DNA from: an uncultured Lysobacteraceae bacterium
GTDB taxonomy: Bacteria > Pseudomonadota > Gammaproteobacteria > Xanthomonadales > Rhodanobacteraceae
Length of the DNA: 12,472 nt
NCBI GenBank assembly: GCA_946480705.1
Contig: CAMLLF010000039.1
Coordinates: 1-12,472 of the forward strand
Direction of reading: 5' to 3'
Shown here piece by piece: positions 1 through 6,480 of the stretch. Both the position numbers and the translations under genes were made by a program. Under the pieces are notes generated by a model. That model was not told the DNA's origin and did no database searches. It saw nothing but the letters and a program-made list of their open reading frames with translations. Positions within the stretch are counted from its first letter, which is position 1; each line of letters begins with the position of its first letter.

Positions 1-84
1 TTCTCGGCGATCGCGCAGACGCCGCCGCAGCGCCTCGCGGAACTGCGTGCGCGGCTGGCGCCGTCCGCGCCGGCCGCGCACTGA
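1..84 (+). CDS. C-terminal end of an unidentified protein (5' end outside window)
   Basis: Reading frame 1 is open from the first base to a TGA at 82-84 and encodes 27 residues ending in APAAH. The piece is Ala/Pro/Arg-rich and has no recognisable motif, so no function can be assigned. It is accepted as a real gene end because the frame has the GC-rich third positions of its neighbours and because its stop lies one base before the stop of the convergent aldo/keto reductase gene, the tight packing expected of two real genes. There is no room for a terminator between them, so transcripts from the two sides must overlap. The frame could still be chance, since only 84 bases are visible. Confidence 0.55.
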   Translation, partial: FSAIAQTPPQRLAELRARLAPSAPAAH

Positions 85-85
85 C

Positions 86-1114
86 TCACACCGGCGACGG
101 ATTGCGCTCGGCGAAGCCCGACTGATGCCAGTAGGGGTAGGGCTTGGTCGTCGCACTCGCGGCATCGAGGCGCGCGACCTGCTCCGGCGTGAGATTCCAG
201 CCGACCGCGCCGAGGTTCTGCCTGAGCTGTTCCTCGTTGCGCGCGCCGATCACGACGGTGCTGACGGTCGGCCGCTGCAGCAGCCAGTTCAGCGCGATCT
301 GCGGCACGCTCTTGCCGGTTTCCGCGGCGATCGCGTCGAGCGCGTCGACGACGTTATACAAATACTCGTCGTCCACCGGCGGGCCGAAATCGGCCGTCGC
401 GTGCAGGCGGCTGGTTTCCGGCAGCGGTGCGCCGCGGCGCAGCTTGCCGGTCAGGCGGCCCCAGCCCAGCGGACTCCAGACCACCGCGCCGACGCCCTGG
501 TCGAGGCCGAGCGGCATGAGTTCCCATTCGTAGTCGCGGCCGATCAGCGAGTAGTAGGTCTGGTTCGCGACATAGCGCGACCAGCCGTAGCGCTCGGCGA
601 TCGCGAGCGACTTCATGAGGTGCCAGCCGCTGAAGTTCGACACGCCGAGATAGCGCAGCTTGCCGGCGCGCACGAGATCGTCGAGCGTGCCCAGGGTTTC
701 CTCGATCGGCGTGCGCGCGTCGAAGCCGTGCAGCTGGAACAGATCGATGTAGTCGGTGCCCAGGCGCGCGAGCGACGCGTCGACCGCGCGCGTGAGGTGA
801 TGACGCGACGAGCCGAGCTGGTTTTCGCCGTCGCCGAAGCGGAACGTGGCCTTCGTCGACAGGATGAGCTGGTCGCGCGGACGGCCCTTGATCGCCTCGC
901 CGAGGATCGATTCGGCCGCGCCCTTGGAATAGATGTCGGCGGTGTCGAACATCGTGAGTCCCGCGTCGACGCAGATGTCGACGAGGCGGCGCGCCTGCGC
1001 CACGTCGGTCGAGCCCCAGGCGCTAAACAGCGCGCCCTGGCCGCCGAACGTGCCGGTGCCGAAGCTCAGCACGGGAACGCGGAAGCCGGAGCGGCCGAGG
1101 TAACGGTATTCCAT
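86..1114 (-). CDS. Aldo/keto reductase family oxidoreductase
   Basis: This 342-residue protein is a full-length aldo/keto reductase, a cytoplasmic NAD(P)H-dependent (beta/alpha)8-barrel enzyme that reduces aldehydes and ketones; its substrate cannot be read from the sequence. The catalytic tetrad is visible: Asp57 and Tyr62 in FDTADIYSKG, Lys88 in LSTKAT and His129 in FQLHGFD. LGVSNFS (156-162) is a family signature, and the cofactor-binding end GARNEEQLRQN (290-300) is present. The length matches the group of about 330-350 residues related to YajO/YghZ and Kv-beta-like members. The start is supported by GGAGG six bases before the ATG. The gene lies 106 bases downstream of the sigma factor/membrane protein pair on the same strand and may be co-transcribed with it or have its own promoter. 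Nothing in the protein looks damaged. Confidence 0.93.
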   Translation of the reverse strand: MEYRYLGRSGFRVPVLSFGTGTFGGQGALFSAWGSTDVAQARRLVDICVDAGLTMFDTADIYSKGAAESILGEAIKGRPRDQLILSTKATFRFGDGENQLGSSRHHLTRAVDASLARLGTDYIDLFQLHGFDARTPIEETLGTLDDLVRAGKLRYLGVSNFSGWHLMKSLAIAERYGWSRYVANQTYYSLIGRDYEWELMPLGLDQGVGAVVWSPLGWGRLTGKLRRGAPLPETSRLHATADFGPPVDDEYLYNVVDALDAIAAETGKSVPQIALNWLLQRPTVSTVVIGARNEEQLRQNLGAVGWNLTPEQVARLDAASATTKPYPYWHQSGFAERNPSPV

Positions 1115-1220
1115 GACTAACCTCCAGAGTGACGAAGGCCGGACCGCATCGGGTTGCGGCGGCGGGGCAGCCGAACTGGGGCCGACCCGCGCCGATTCAC
1201 TGCGACTTTGGTCGTGTCGC

Positions 1221-2516
1221 TCACGCGGCGTCGCGATGTGCGTCGTCGCCCGCGTCGCCGATCGCCTCCGCCGCGCGCCGGGCGCGCGACAGGCAGCCGA
1301 GACTCAGCGCATCGACGAGCGGCGCCGCGAAGCCTTCGCGCCGGCGCCGCCAGCGGCGGTAGAGCAGCGACATCGCGATCGTCGCCACGACGCCGAGACC
1401 GAGCCACACCGCGACACCGAGCGTCCGCCACAAGTCCACACCGGCGAGACCGAGGCCCAGCGTCTGCAGCAGCGCGAGCGAAACCAGCGGCGCAGCGACG
1501 ACGTAGGACTGCAGCAGCACGCCGCGGCGACGCGTCGCCTGCTGCAGCCGCGCGCGCCACGGACCCGGCGCGCCGTCGTCGGGCCGCGCGAGCGCATCGA
1601 ACTGCAGGATCGCGCCGATCAGCCAGCCGATCGCGAGCAGGTGCTGGAATATGCCGGGAACCAGCGCCGCGGCATCGCTGCCGTGCTGCGCGTTGAACGT
1701 GCCGCTGATCAGGATCAGCACCGTGATCAGGCCGATGCCGAGACCGGCGCGGCGGCGCGCATCGGCGCGTGCCGATTCGAATGCCGGCGCGAATGCGACC
1801 GGCAGACGCCGGTGCAGCGCGCGCCGGCCGCCGTCGTCGGCGAGGTCGCGTTCGAACTCGAGCTGACGGTCGAGCGCGTCGCGCGTGCGCAGCCAGTCGC
1901 CGCCCGCGCTTTCGTCGGCGAACCGGCGCAGCGCGGCCGAGTCGGGATAGCGCCGCGACAGCATGCGCACGACGCCCGCGAACAGCGGTATCAGCAGCAG
2001 GCCGAGCCCGACATTCACTGCCGTCACGCTGAGCGGCAGGCGGCTCAGCAGATCGACGCCGGACAGCACCTTCACGACGACGGCGACCAGCGGCAGCCAG
2101 AGCAGCACCGACAGCTGCGCGATCGCACGCGCCATCGCGAGCCGGCGCGTGCGCAGCACGTCGTATTCCGCGCGCAACTGCGTCAGCGCCATGCCGAAGT
2201 CGAGCCGCTGCAGCGTCAGCCACTCGCGCAGATCGACCGATCCCTGTGCGAGCGTCAGCAGCGCGAACGGCAGCGCGAGCAGCAGATAGGTCGGATCGCT
2301 GCGCTGATTCAGCATGAACGCGGCGATCGCCGCGAATGCCGCGCCGCCGATGACAAGCGCGCGGCCGCGCCGGCTGCGCTGGCGTGCGAGCGAGGTGGCG
2401 GTCCGCGCGGTCAGGCGGCGGCGCACGGCTTCCACATCGAGCTGCAGCTGCGCGTCGATGTCACGGGTCTGCGCCGACCAGCGCTGCTTCAGGCTGTCGA
2501 GATCGAGCGTGTTCAT
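1221..2516 (-). CDS. Polytopic membrane protein translationally coupled to an ECF sigma factor (candidate sigma regulator)
   Basis: This 431-residue protein has a charged cytoplasmic-looking N-terminus (residues 1-50, beginning MNTLDLDSLKQRW) followed by about eight hydrophobic segments, near 52-70, 76-92, 131-150, 165-183, 258-275, 284-305, 337-357 and 363-387. A charged loop of about 70 residues (185-255) lies in the middle, and the C-terminus is Arg-rich. The ATG overlaps the sigma factor stop by four bases (ATGA), so the two are almost certainly translated together. Proteins with a short 'LDxLKxxW' N-terminus followed by membrane helices are often encoded next to ECF sigma genes. By position it may hold or signal to the sigma factor, but it has no recognised anti-sigma domain or zinc motif, so that role is inference. 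No enzymatic motif was seen. Confidence 0.85.
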   Translation of the reverse strand: MNTLDLDSLKQRWSAQTRDIDAQLQLDVEAVRRRLTARTATSLARQRSRRGRALVIGGAAFAAIAAFMLNQRSDPTYLLLALPFALLTLAQGSVDLREWLTLQRLDFGMALTQLRAEYDVLRTRRLAMARAIAQLSVLLWLPLVAVVVKVLSGVDLLSRLPLSVTAVNVGLGLLLIPLFAGVVRMLSRRYPDSAALRRFADESAGGDWLRTRDALDRQLEFERDLADDGGRRALHRRLPVAFAPAFESARADARRRAGLGIGLITVLILISGTFNAQHGSDAAALVPGIFQHLLAIGWLIGAILQFDALARPDDGAPGPWRARLQQATRRRGVLLQSYVVAAPLVSLALLQTLGLGLAGVDLWRTLGVAVWLGLGVVATIAMSLLYRRWRRRREGFAAPLVDALSLGCLSRARRAAEAIGDAGDDAHRDAA

Positions 2517-3031
2517 GCGTTGTGCTCCTGCGCGGCGTAGTCGCGCTGCAGTTTCTGTTTGATGCGGTTGATGCGGGTCGCGACATTGGTCGCGCTGAGG
2601 CCCAGCATCGCGGCGGTTTCATCCTGCGAATAGCCTTCGAGGTAGAGCAGGATCAGCGCGCGATTGACCTCGTCGAGCCGGCCGATGAGCTGGTGCAGCG
2701 CGCGCAGGTCGTCGCCTTCGGCGTCGAGCACGCGATCGGCGGCGGCCAGATCCATGCCGAAGTCGTCGATCGGCAGCGCGTCGCGGATGCGCCGGCTCTC
2801 GCCGCGGAAGAACGAGATCGCGACGTTGATCGCGATGCGCTGCATCCACGCCGCGAACGGCTGCGCGCGGTCGTAGCGCGGCCATGCGCGCCACAGCTCG
2901 ATCGTGATGTCCTGGATCAGGTCGCCGCGGTCCTCGCGCCGGCTGCAATAGGCATTTGCGACTTTGTACAGAATGGACTTGTGCCGCCGGAGTTCGGCGA
3001 GAAAGACATCGTCGCTACGGATTGCGCTCAT
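2513..3031 (-). CDS. ECF-type RNA polymerase sigma factor (sigma-70 family)
   Basis: As called here the protein has 172 residues, the usual ECF size, with regions 2 and 4 only. Region 2 is about residues 18-82: a helical core containing ELWRAWPRYD and AWMQRIAINVAISFFR, which bind the core enzyme and the -10 element. Region 4 is about 112-163: LILLYLEGYSQDETAAMLGL followed by a recognition helix ending RINRIKQKL, which binds the -35 element. Region 3 is absent, as is typical. The start was chosen at the ATG at 3029-3031 because homology-like sequence begins there (MSAIRSDDVF). The frame is open further to an ATG at 3100 or GTG at 3103 (195-196 residues), and neither option has a clear Shine-Dalgarno site. 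The stop overlaps the start of the membrane protein gene, suggesting a sigma/regulator pair. Its target promoters are unknown. Confidence 0.92.
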   Translation of the reverse strand: MSAIRSDDVFLAELRRHKSILYKVANAYCSRREDRGDLIQDITIELWRAWPRYDRAQPFAAWMQRIAINVAISFFRGESRRIRDALPIDDFGMDLAAADRVLDAEGDDLRALHQLIGRLDEVNRALILLYLEGYSQDETAAMLGLSATNVATRINRIKQKLQRDYAAQEHNA

Positions 3032-3194
3032 TCGGGACGGTGATGGCGGCGGGGCCGGGCCGGCCTCGCGGAGCTTATTCGCCGGGACGAGGAGAATCAT
3101 CACGGCACGGCCCCGGCCGTTGCGGCGCGTGCCTGGACGTCGGCGCCGGCAAGGCCTGCCGGCAGGAGCATGGGTTTCATCGGAGTGTCCGCTG

Positions 3195-3230
3195 TGGGTG
3201 GTCGAGCCCGTTCGCGGGCTCGACCACTCA
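3195..3230. repeat. Perfect intergenic hairpin, 13-bp arms
   Basis: GTGGTCGAGCCCG (3198-3210) and its exact complement CGGGCTCGACCAC (3215-3227) flank a TTCG loop. On the plus strand the stem extends to 16 pairs by one G-U and two more pairs, reaching 3195 and 3230. It lies 53 bases beyond the stop of the M23 peptidase gene and about 165 bases upstream of the sigma factor start. No T-run follows on either strand, so it is not a canonical intrinsic terminator. It could slow polymerase, protect the peptidase transcript's 3' end, or be one copy of a dispersed palindrome. The rest of 3032-3282 shows no confident gene. Confidence 0.7.
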
Positions 3231-3282
3231 ATTCGCGCGGACGCGCCGATTTGTCACAGGCACGTCCGGTTCGCCGGCGCGA

Positions 3283-4545
3283 TCAGTCGGACGTCCGCGG
3301 CAGCCGCAGCGCACCGACCGCCGCGCGCTCGCGGCGCACGGCATCGGTTCGGGCTTCCTCGGCCGTGCCGACGAAGAACGTGCGCGTGTAGCTCTGGCCC
3401 TGGAACTCGGCGCGGAACCGCCAGTTGCCGCGCGGCGCATCCGCGGGCACGGTGTGGCGCCAGGTGAAGGCCGTCGCGGTATAGAAACTGCGCGGCAGGT
3501 TCGCGTCGGCGAGGTCGTACTGCCAGCGCGCGAACTCGCTGCCGTCGGCGCGCAGCAGCGTGAACGTCGCGGGATTGCCGCTCTGATGGTCGCGGAAGGT
3601 CGCGAGCACGTAGAACGGCGTGCCCGGCACGACGCTGTCGACCGCATTCGGCTGTTCGCGGACGTCGAGCATGCCGTCCGTGCCGCAGCCGACGAACTGC
3701 GGTTCCTGAGCGTGCAGCGAGACGGTGTTGATGGCCGGATCGCGATAGGGCTGCGGCGGCGACCAGCGTTCGGGCTCGGCGTTGCAGTTGCCGTGGCGCG
3801 GGTCGACGACGCGGCCGGTGGCGTCGTGCAGCTCGAAGTGCAGATGCGGTCCGGTCGACGAACCGGAGCTGCCGACGAGGCCCAGGTATTCGCCGGCGTC
3901 GACCGCGTCGCCGGGCCGCTTCGTCGTCGCGCTGCCGCGCTTCAGATGCCCGTACCAGGTGACGCTGCCGTCGTCGTGGCGCAGATAGACCGCGTTCCAG
4001 GGCCGGTCGCCCATGGTGCAGGAGCGGTCCGGGTGACTGTCGACGACGCCGACGATCACGCCCGGCGCCGCGGCCACGACGGCGACGGAGCCCTCGTCCA
4101 TCGTCAGCCACGGAAACGGCCAGAGGAAATAGTCGGTGCCCGCGTGGTTGTAGCCGTTCTCGGTGTCGTAGGTGCGTGTGCCGCAGGCGTAGTCGCGCAG
4201 CCGACCCGGAAACGCCGGGTCGTGATCGACGTAGTTTGAGATGCCGTGATAGCCCGCGCCGTCGTCGCGCAGCGAACGCAGCGGCCAGTGCAGCAGCACG
4301 GCGCCGGCTGCCTTGCGGCGCGCCGTCGCGTCACGCAAGGCCGGCGATGCCAGCGCGGCCTCGATCTCGTGGCGGATGCGCAGGCGCGCCGGTTCCGAGA
4401 GTTCGTCGCGCGCCGCGTCGTCGGGCATCACCCAGTGCGCGACCGGCGGCTGCGCCGCGGCGATACCGCTGCCAAGCAGCATCGCCGCTGCGCCGATGAA
4501 ACCGTGCCGCCGGAATGTCGAGTCGGATTGCCGCATGCCGTGCAT
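3283..4545 (-). CDS. Secreted M23 family (LytM-type) zinc metallopeptidase
   Basis: This 420-residue protein is predicted to act in the periplasm or outside the cell, cutting peptide cross-links of peptidoglycan or another peptide substrate. Residues 1-31 form a signal sequence ending near GIAAAQ, with an RR pair before the hydrophobic part that might allow Tat export. The LytM core runs from about 130 to 250. His134 and Asp138 (HAGTD) and His236 (in GPHLHFEL) are the expected zinc ligands; His200 (WYGH) and His234 are the expected catalytic histidines, so the enzyme looks active. Residues about 285-395 form a Trp- and Tyr-rich, probably all-beta C-terminal domain of unknown role. The start has AGGGGG seven bases upstream; the open frame continues 48 codons further back but that part looks non-coding. 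The gene is divergent from the PQQ-repeat protein, and no partner is fixed by context. Confidence 0.92.
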   Translation of the reverse strand: MHGMRQSDSTFRRHGFIGAAAMLLGSGIAAAQPPVAHWVMPDDAARDELSEPARLRIRHEIEAALASPALRDATARRKAAGAVLLHWPLRSLRDDGAGYHGISNYVDHDPAFPGRLRDYACGTRTYDTENGYNHAGTDYFLWPFPWLTMDEGSVAVVAAAPGVIVGVVDSHPDRSCTMGDRPWNAVYLRHDDGSVTWYGHLKRGSATTKRPGDAVDAGEYLGLVGSSGSSTGPHLHFELHDATGRVVDPRHGNCNAEPERWSPPQPYRDPAINTVSLHAQEPQFVGCGTDGMLDVREQPNAVDSVVPGTPFYVLATFRDHQSGNPATFTLLRADGSEFARWQYDLADANLPRSFYTATAFTWRHTVPADAPRGNWRFRAEFQGQSYTRTFFVGTAEEARTDAVRRERAAVGALRLPRTSD

Positions 4546-4597
4546 CGTCCCGCCCCCTGCGTGAGCCTGCCGTGTCGACCGCCCCGGACGGGCGATT

Positions 4598-4636
4598 TTC
4601 GCAAACTGCGCGTGCCCTTGAGCACGCGGTCGCGAA
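4598..4636. promoter_or_regulatory. Nested palindrome in the divergent promoter region
   Basis: The 166 bases between the M23 peptidase start and the PQQ-repeat protein start contain CGCGTGC (4609-4615) and GCACGCG (4622-4628), perfect 7-bp arms around CCTTGA. Outer arms TTCGC (4598-4602) and GCGAA (4632-4636) share almost the same centre. TTGAGC (4618-4623), with TAAGCG 17 bases further on, could be a weak sigma-70 promoter for the plus-strand gene, so the palindrome would overlap its -35. This suggests an operator for a dimeric repressor, but the promoter match is poor and the assignment is inference. Confidence 0.3.
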
Positions 4637-4657
4637 GCCGTAAGCGATCTAGCCTGT

Positions 4658-4678
4658 GCGCCGGGGAAAACCCGGCGC
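4658..4678 (+). promoter_or_regulatory. 5'-UTR hairpin before the PQQ-repeat gene
   Basis: GCGCCGGG (4658-4665) and CCCGGCGC (4671-4678) form a perfect 8-bp stem around a GAAAA loop, 33 bases before the ATG and 16 bases before the GAGGAG ribosome-binding site. No T-run follows, so it is not a terminator. It may stabilise the transcript or be a protein-binding stem; which of these is not visible. Confidence 0.4.
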
Positions 4679-4711
4679 CGCGACAGCATCGACGATCAGA
4701 GGAGAACGATC

Positions 4712-6226
4712 ATGCCTGGCATGTCATCGGCGGCAGCGGTGCGCCTGTACGGCGCGGGGATACAGGGCTTCGTCACGGCGCTGGTCGCGGCCGTGCTGTG
4801 GTGCGGCGCGGCCGCATCGGTCGCGACTGCGGCCGAATCGCCGCGCGATCCGGTCGAAGGCCGCTGGTGGGGCACGGCCGGATCGGCGCGCGAGAAGATC
4901 GAGGTCGGCCTGCACTTCGTGCGCGGCGCCGACGGAAAACTCACGATGCGCATCACGCAGCCGATCTCGAACTACTTCGACGCCGACCCCGGCGGCGAGG
5001 TGAAACGCGACGGCGACCGCGTCGTGCACGAGGACATGGCACTGTCGCTGCAGCTGGCCGGCGACACCTTGAGCGGCACCTATCCCGGTCCGAACAGCCC
5101 GGCCGTCTTCGAGCGCGCGAAGCAGCTGCCGGCCGAAGCGCCGCCGCCGAAACTGCCGGCCGGCCCGGAGCCGCGCTGGGAAACGCGGATCGGCGGACAG
5201 GTCTATGCCTCGCCCGCCGTCGCCGACGGCGTCGCCTACATCGGCACGACCGGCGGCATCGTCAACGCCGTCGACACGCGCGACGGCAACCTGCGCTGGA
5301 CCTTCACGACCGGCGCACCGGTCTTCGCGAGCGCCGCGGTCAGCGGTGACGCGGTCTACGTCACTGCCGACAACGGCTTGCTGTATCGACTGAACCGCAA
5401 CGACGGCAAGGAACGCTGGCGCTACGCCCTCGGCGACGCCGGTACGCCGCGCGTGCTGCCGCATCCGCAGGTTTTCGACTGGGACTGGCAGGGCGCGCAG
5501 CCCGTCGTTGCCGACGACACCGTCTACGTCGGCGCCGGCGACGGCAGCTTCCACGCCGTGGCGATCGAGGACGGCAAGCGACGCTGGCGCTTCGCCACGC
5601 GCGCGGCCATCCGCAATGCCGCGGCCGTCGACGGCGAAACCGTCTACGTCGGCAGCATGGACAACAGTGTCTACGCCCTTGCCCGCGCCGACGGCCGCGA
5701 GCGCTGGCGCAACGACACCGGCGCCGCCGTCGACGCCGCACCGATCGTCCACGAAGGCCGCGTCCTCGTCGGCAACCGCGGCGCGGGCCTGCTGTCCATC
5801 GACGCCGCGAGCGGCGAAACGAAATGGCGCCTGTACTTCTGGGGTTCGTGGGTCGAATCGACACCCGTCGTGCGTGACGGCGTGATCTATGTCGGCTCGT
5901 CCGACCTGCGCCGCGTCAGCGCGATCGACCCCGCCGACGGCCGCGCGATCTGGCGCACCGACGTCTACGGCTGGACCTGGGGCACGCCGCTCGTCACGAA
6001 AAAGTATATTTATGCCGGCGTCGCCGGCGGCACGCCGTACTTCGTCCGTCACGTCGCCAGTTTCAGCGTGCTCGATCGCCGCAGCGGCAAGCTCGTTGCG
6101 CGGAGGCCGCTGCCCGATACGGGCGGGCACCAGTGGGGTATTGCGGGATCGCCGGTGCTGGCTGGCGATACCGTCGTCGTCGCGACGATTGCGGGGTCGT
6201 TGATCGGGATTCCCGTGATGCCGTGA
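4712..6226 (+). CDS. Exported PQQ-repeat (BamB-like) beta-propeller protein
   Basis: The 504-residue protein starts at an ATG eight bases after GAGGAG. Residues 1-41 form a signal sequence (hydrophobic about 15-38, cleavage probably after ATAA). Residues 44-140 form a separate domain (VEGRWWGT...LSGTYPGP) that looks like a small beta fold. Residues about 160-500 form a propeller of seven to eight blades with the PQQ-enzyme-repeat pattern 'Vxxg.vYVGs.dg.vyAvda.dGxxrWrf', seen near 163, 203, 263, 302, 343, 383, 423 and 478. The catalytic residues of quinoprotein alcohol dehydrogenases are not evident and the protein is shorter than those enzymes, so it is more likely a BamB-like binding or scaffold protein. 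It is probably periplasmic. It is divergent from the M23 peptidase. An AT-rich codon cluster (5999-6013) is unlike the rest of the gene. Confidence 0.88.
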   Translation: MPGMSSAAAVRLYGAGIQGFVTALVAAVLWCGAAASVATAAESPRDPVEGRWWGTAGSAREKIEVGLHFVRGADGKLTMRITQPISNYFDADPGGEVKRDGDRVVHEDMALSLQLAGDTLSGTYPGPNSPAVFERAKQLPAEAPPPKLPAGPEPRWETRIGGQVYASPAVADGVAYIGTTGGIVNAVDTRDGNLRWTFTTGAPVFASAAVSGDAVYVTADNGLLYRLNRNDGKERWRYALGDAGTPRVLPHPQVFDWDWQGAQPVVADDTVYVGAGDGSFHAVAIEDGKRRWRFATRAAIRNAAAVDGETVYVGSMDNSVYALARADGRERWRNDTGAAVDAAPIVHEGRVLVGNRGAGLLSIDAASGETKWRLYFWGSWVESTPVVRDGVIYVGSSDLRRVSAIDPADGRAIWRTDVYGWTWGTPLVTKKYIYAGVAGGTPYFVRHVASFSVLDRRSGKLVARRPLPDTGGHQWGIAGSPVLAGDTVVVATIAGSLIGIPVMP

Positions 6227-6288
6227 GGCTGGGTGCGCGAGGCGATCCCATCTTCCCGATGTCGCGTCGAGGACTCGAAATAGCCCGG

Positions 6289-6322
6289 AAAAAGCGAGAA
6301 AAACCCTCCGCTTCAAGGAGGG
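6289..6322 (-). terminator. Intrinsic terminator on the minus strand without an obvious gene before it
   Basis: Read on the minus strand, CCCTCC (6322-6317) and GGAGGG (6309-6304) form a 6-bp GC-rich stem around TTGAAGC, followed directly by T5 (6303-6299) and, after CTCGC, a second T5 (6293-6289). This is a textbook intrinsic terminator. The plus-strand PQQ-repeat gene cannot use it because the U-tract lies on the wrong side, and no minus-strand protein gene precedes it. It therefore either ends a small RNA or blocks antisense transcription into the PQQ-repeat gene. Confidence 0.6.
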
Positions 6323-6414
6323 AGAGACGATCGCTCAGAACCACAGGTTCCGGTTGTCCTGAACGCCCAACGGGCCGGACGGGCACGGGCGGGATGGGTT
6401 TCCGCTGCAACCCA
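6299..6414 (-). ncRNA. Candidate small RNA (antisense to the exporter 5' region)
   Basis: The 254 bases between the PQQ-repeat gene and the exporter gene hold a structured minus-strand segment ending in the intrinsic terminator. In order on the minus strand: TGGGTT/AACCCA stem (6414-6409 with 6400-6395) whose loop carries GGA; GCCC/GGGC stem; GAACC/GGTTC stem (6350-6346 with 6342-6338); terminator stem. Four GGA triplets occur along it, a pattern recalling CsrA/RsmA-binding RNAs, which are of similar length (about 110-120 bases). No strong promoter is visible; TATGTG just upstream is a weak -10 candidate. The 5' end is a guess. No known RNA family was recognised. Confidence 0.3.
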
Positions 6415-6480
6415 CATACGCCTGCACTGAAACCACGGAACTGTCATGCTTTCCGTCCGCCCCACGGCCGCCGGTGCCCC

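Noticed and set aside
1113..2540. 475-codon plus-strand open frame opposite the membrane protein gene
   Set aside because: Extreme Arg/Gln/Ala composition; it mirrors a gene with clear membrane helices that overlaps the sigma factor by ATGA.
3104..3282. ECF-type autoregulated promoter (GGAAC-like -35) upstream of the sigma gene
   Set aside because: GAAC occurs only inside the hairpin and no matching -10 at proper spacing was found.
4712..6226. Quinoprotein alcohol dehydrogenase
   Set aside because: PQQ-type repeats are present, but the protein is too short and the catalytic Asp and vicinal-cysteine features are not evident.
4724..6316. 530-codon minus-strand open frame opposite the PQQ-repeat gene
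   Set aside because: Composition typical of the complement of a GC-rich gene; no start signal, and it runs into the orphan terminator region.
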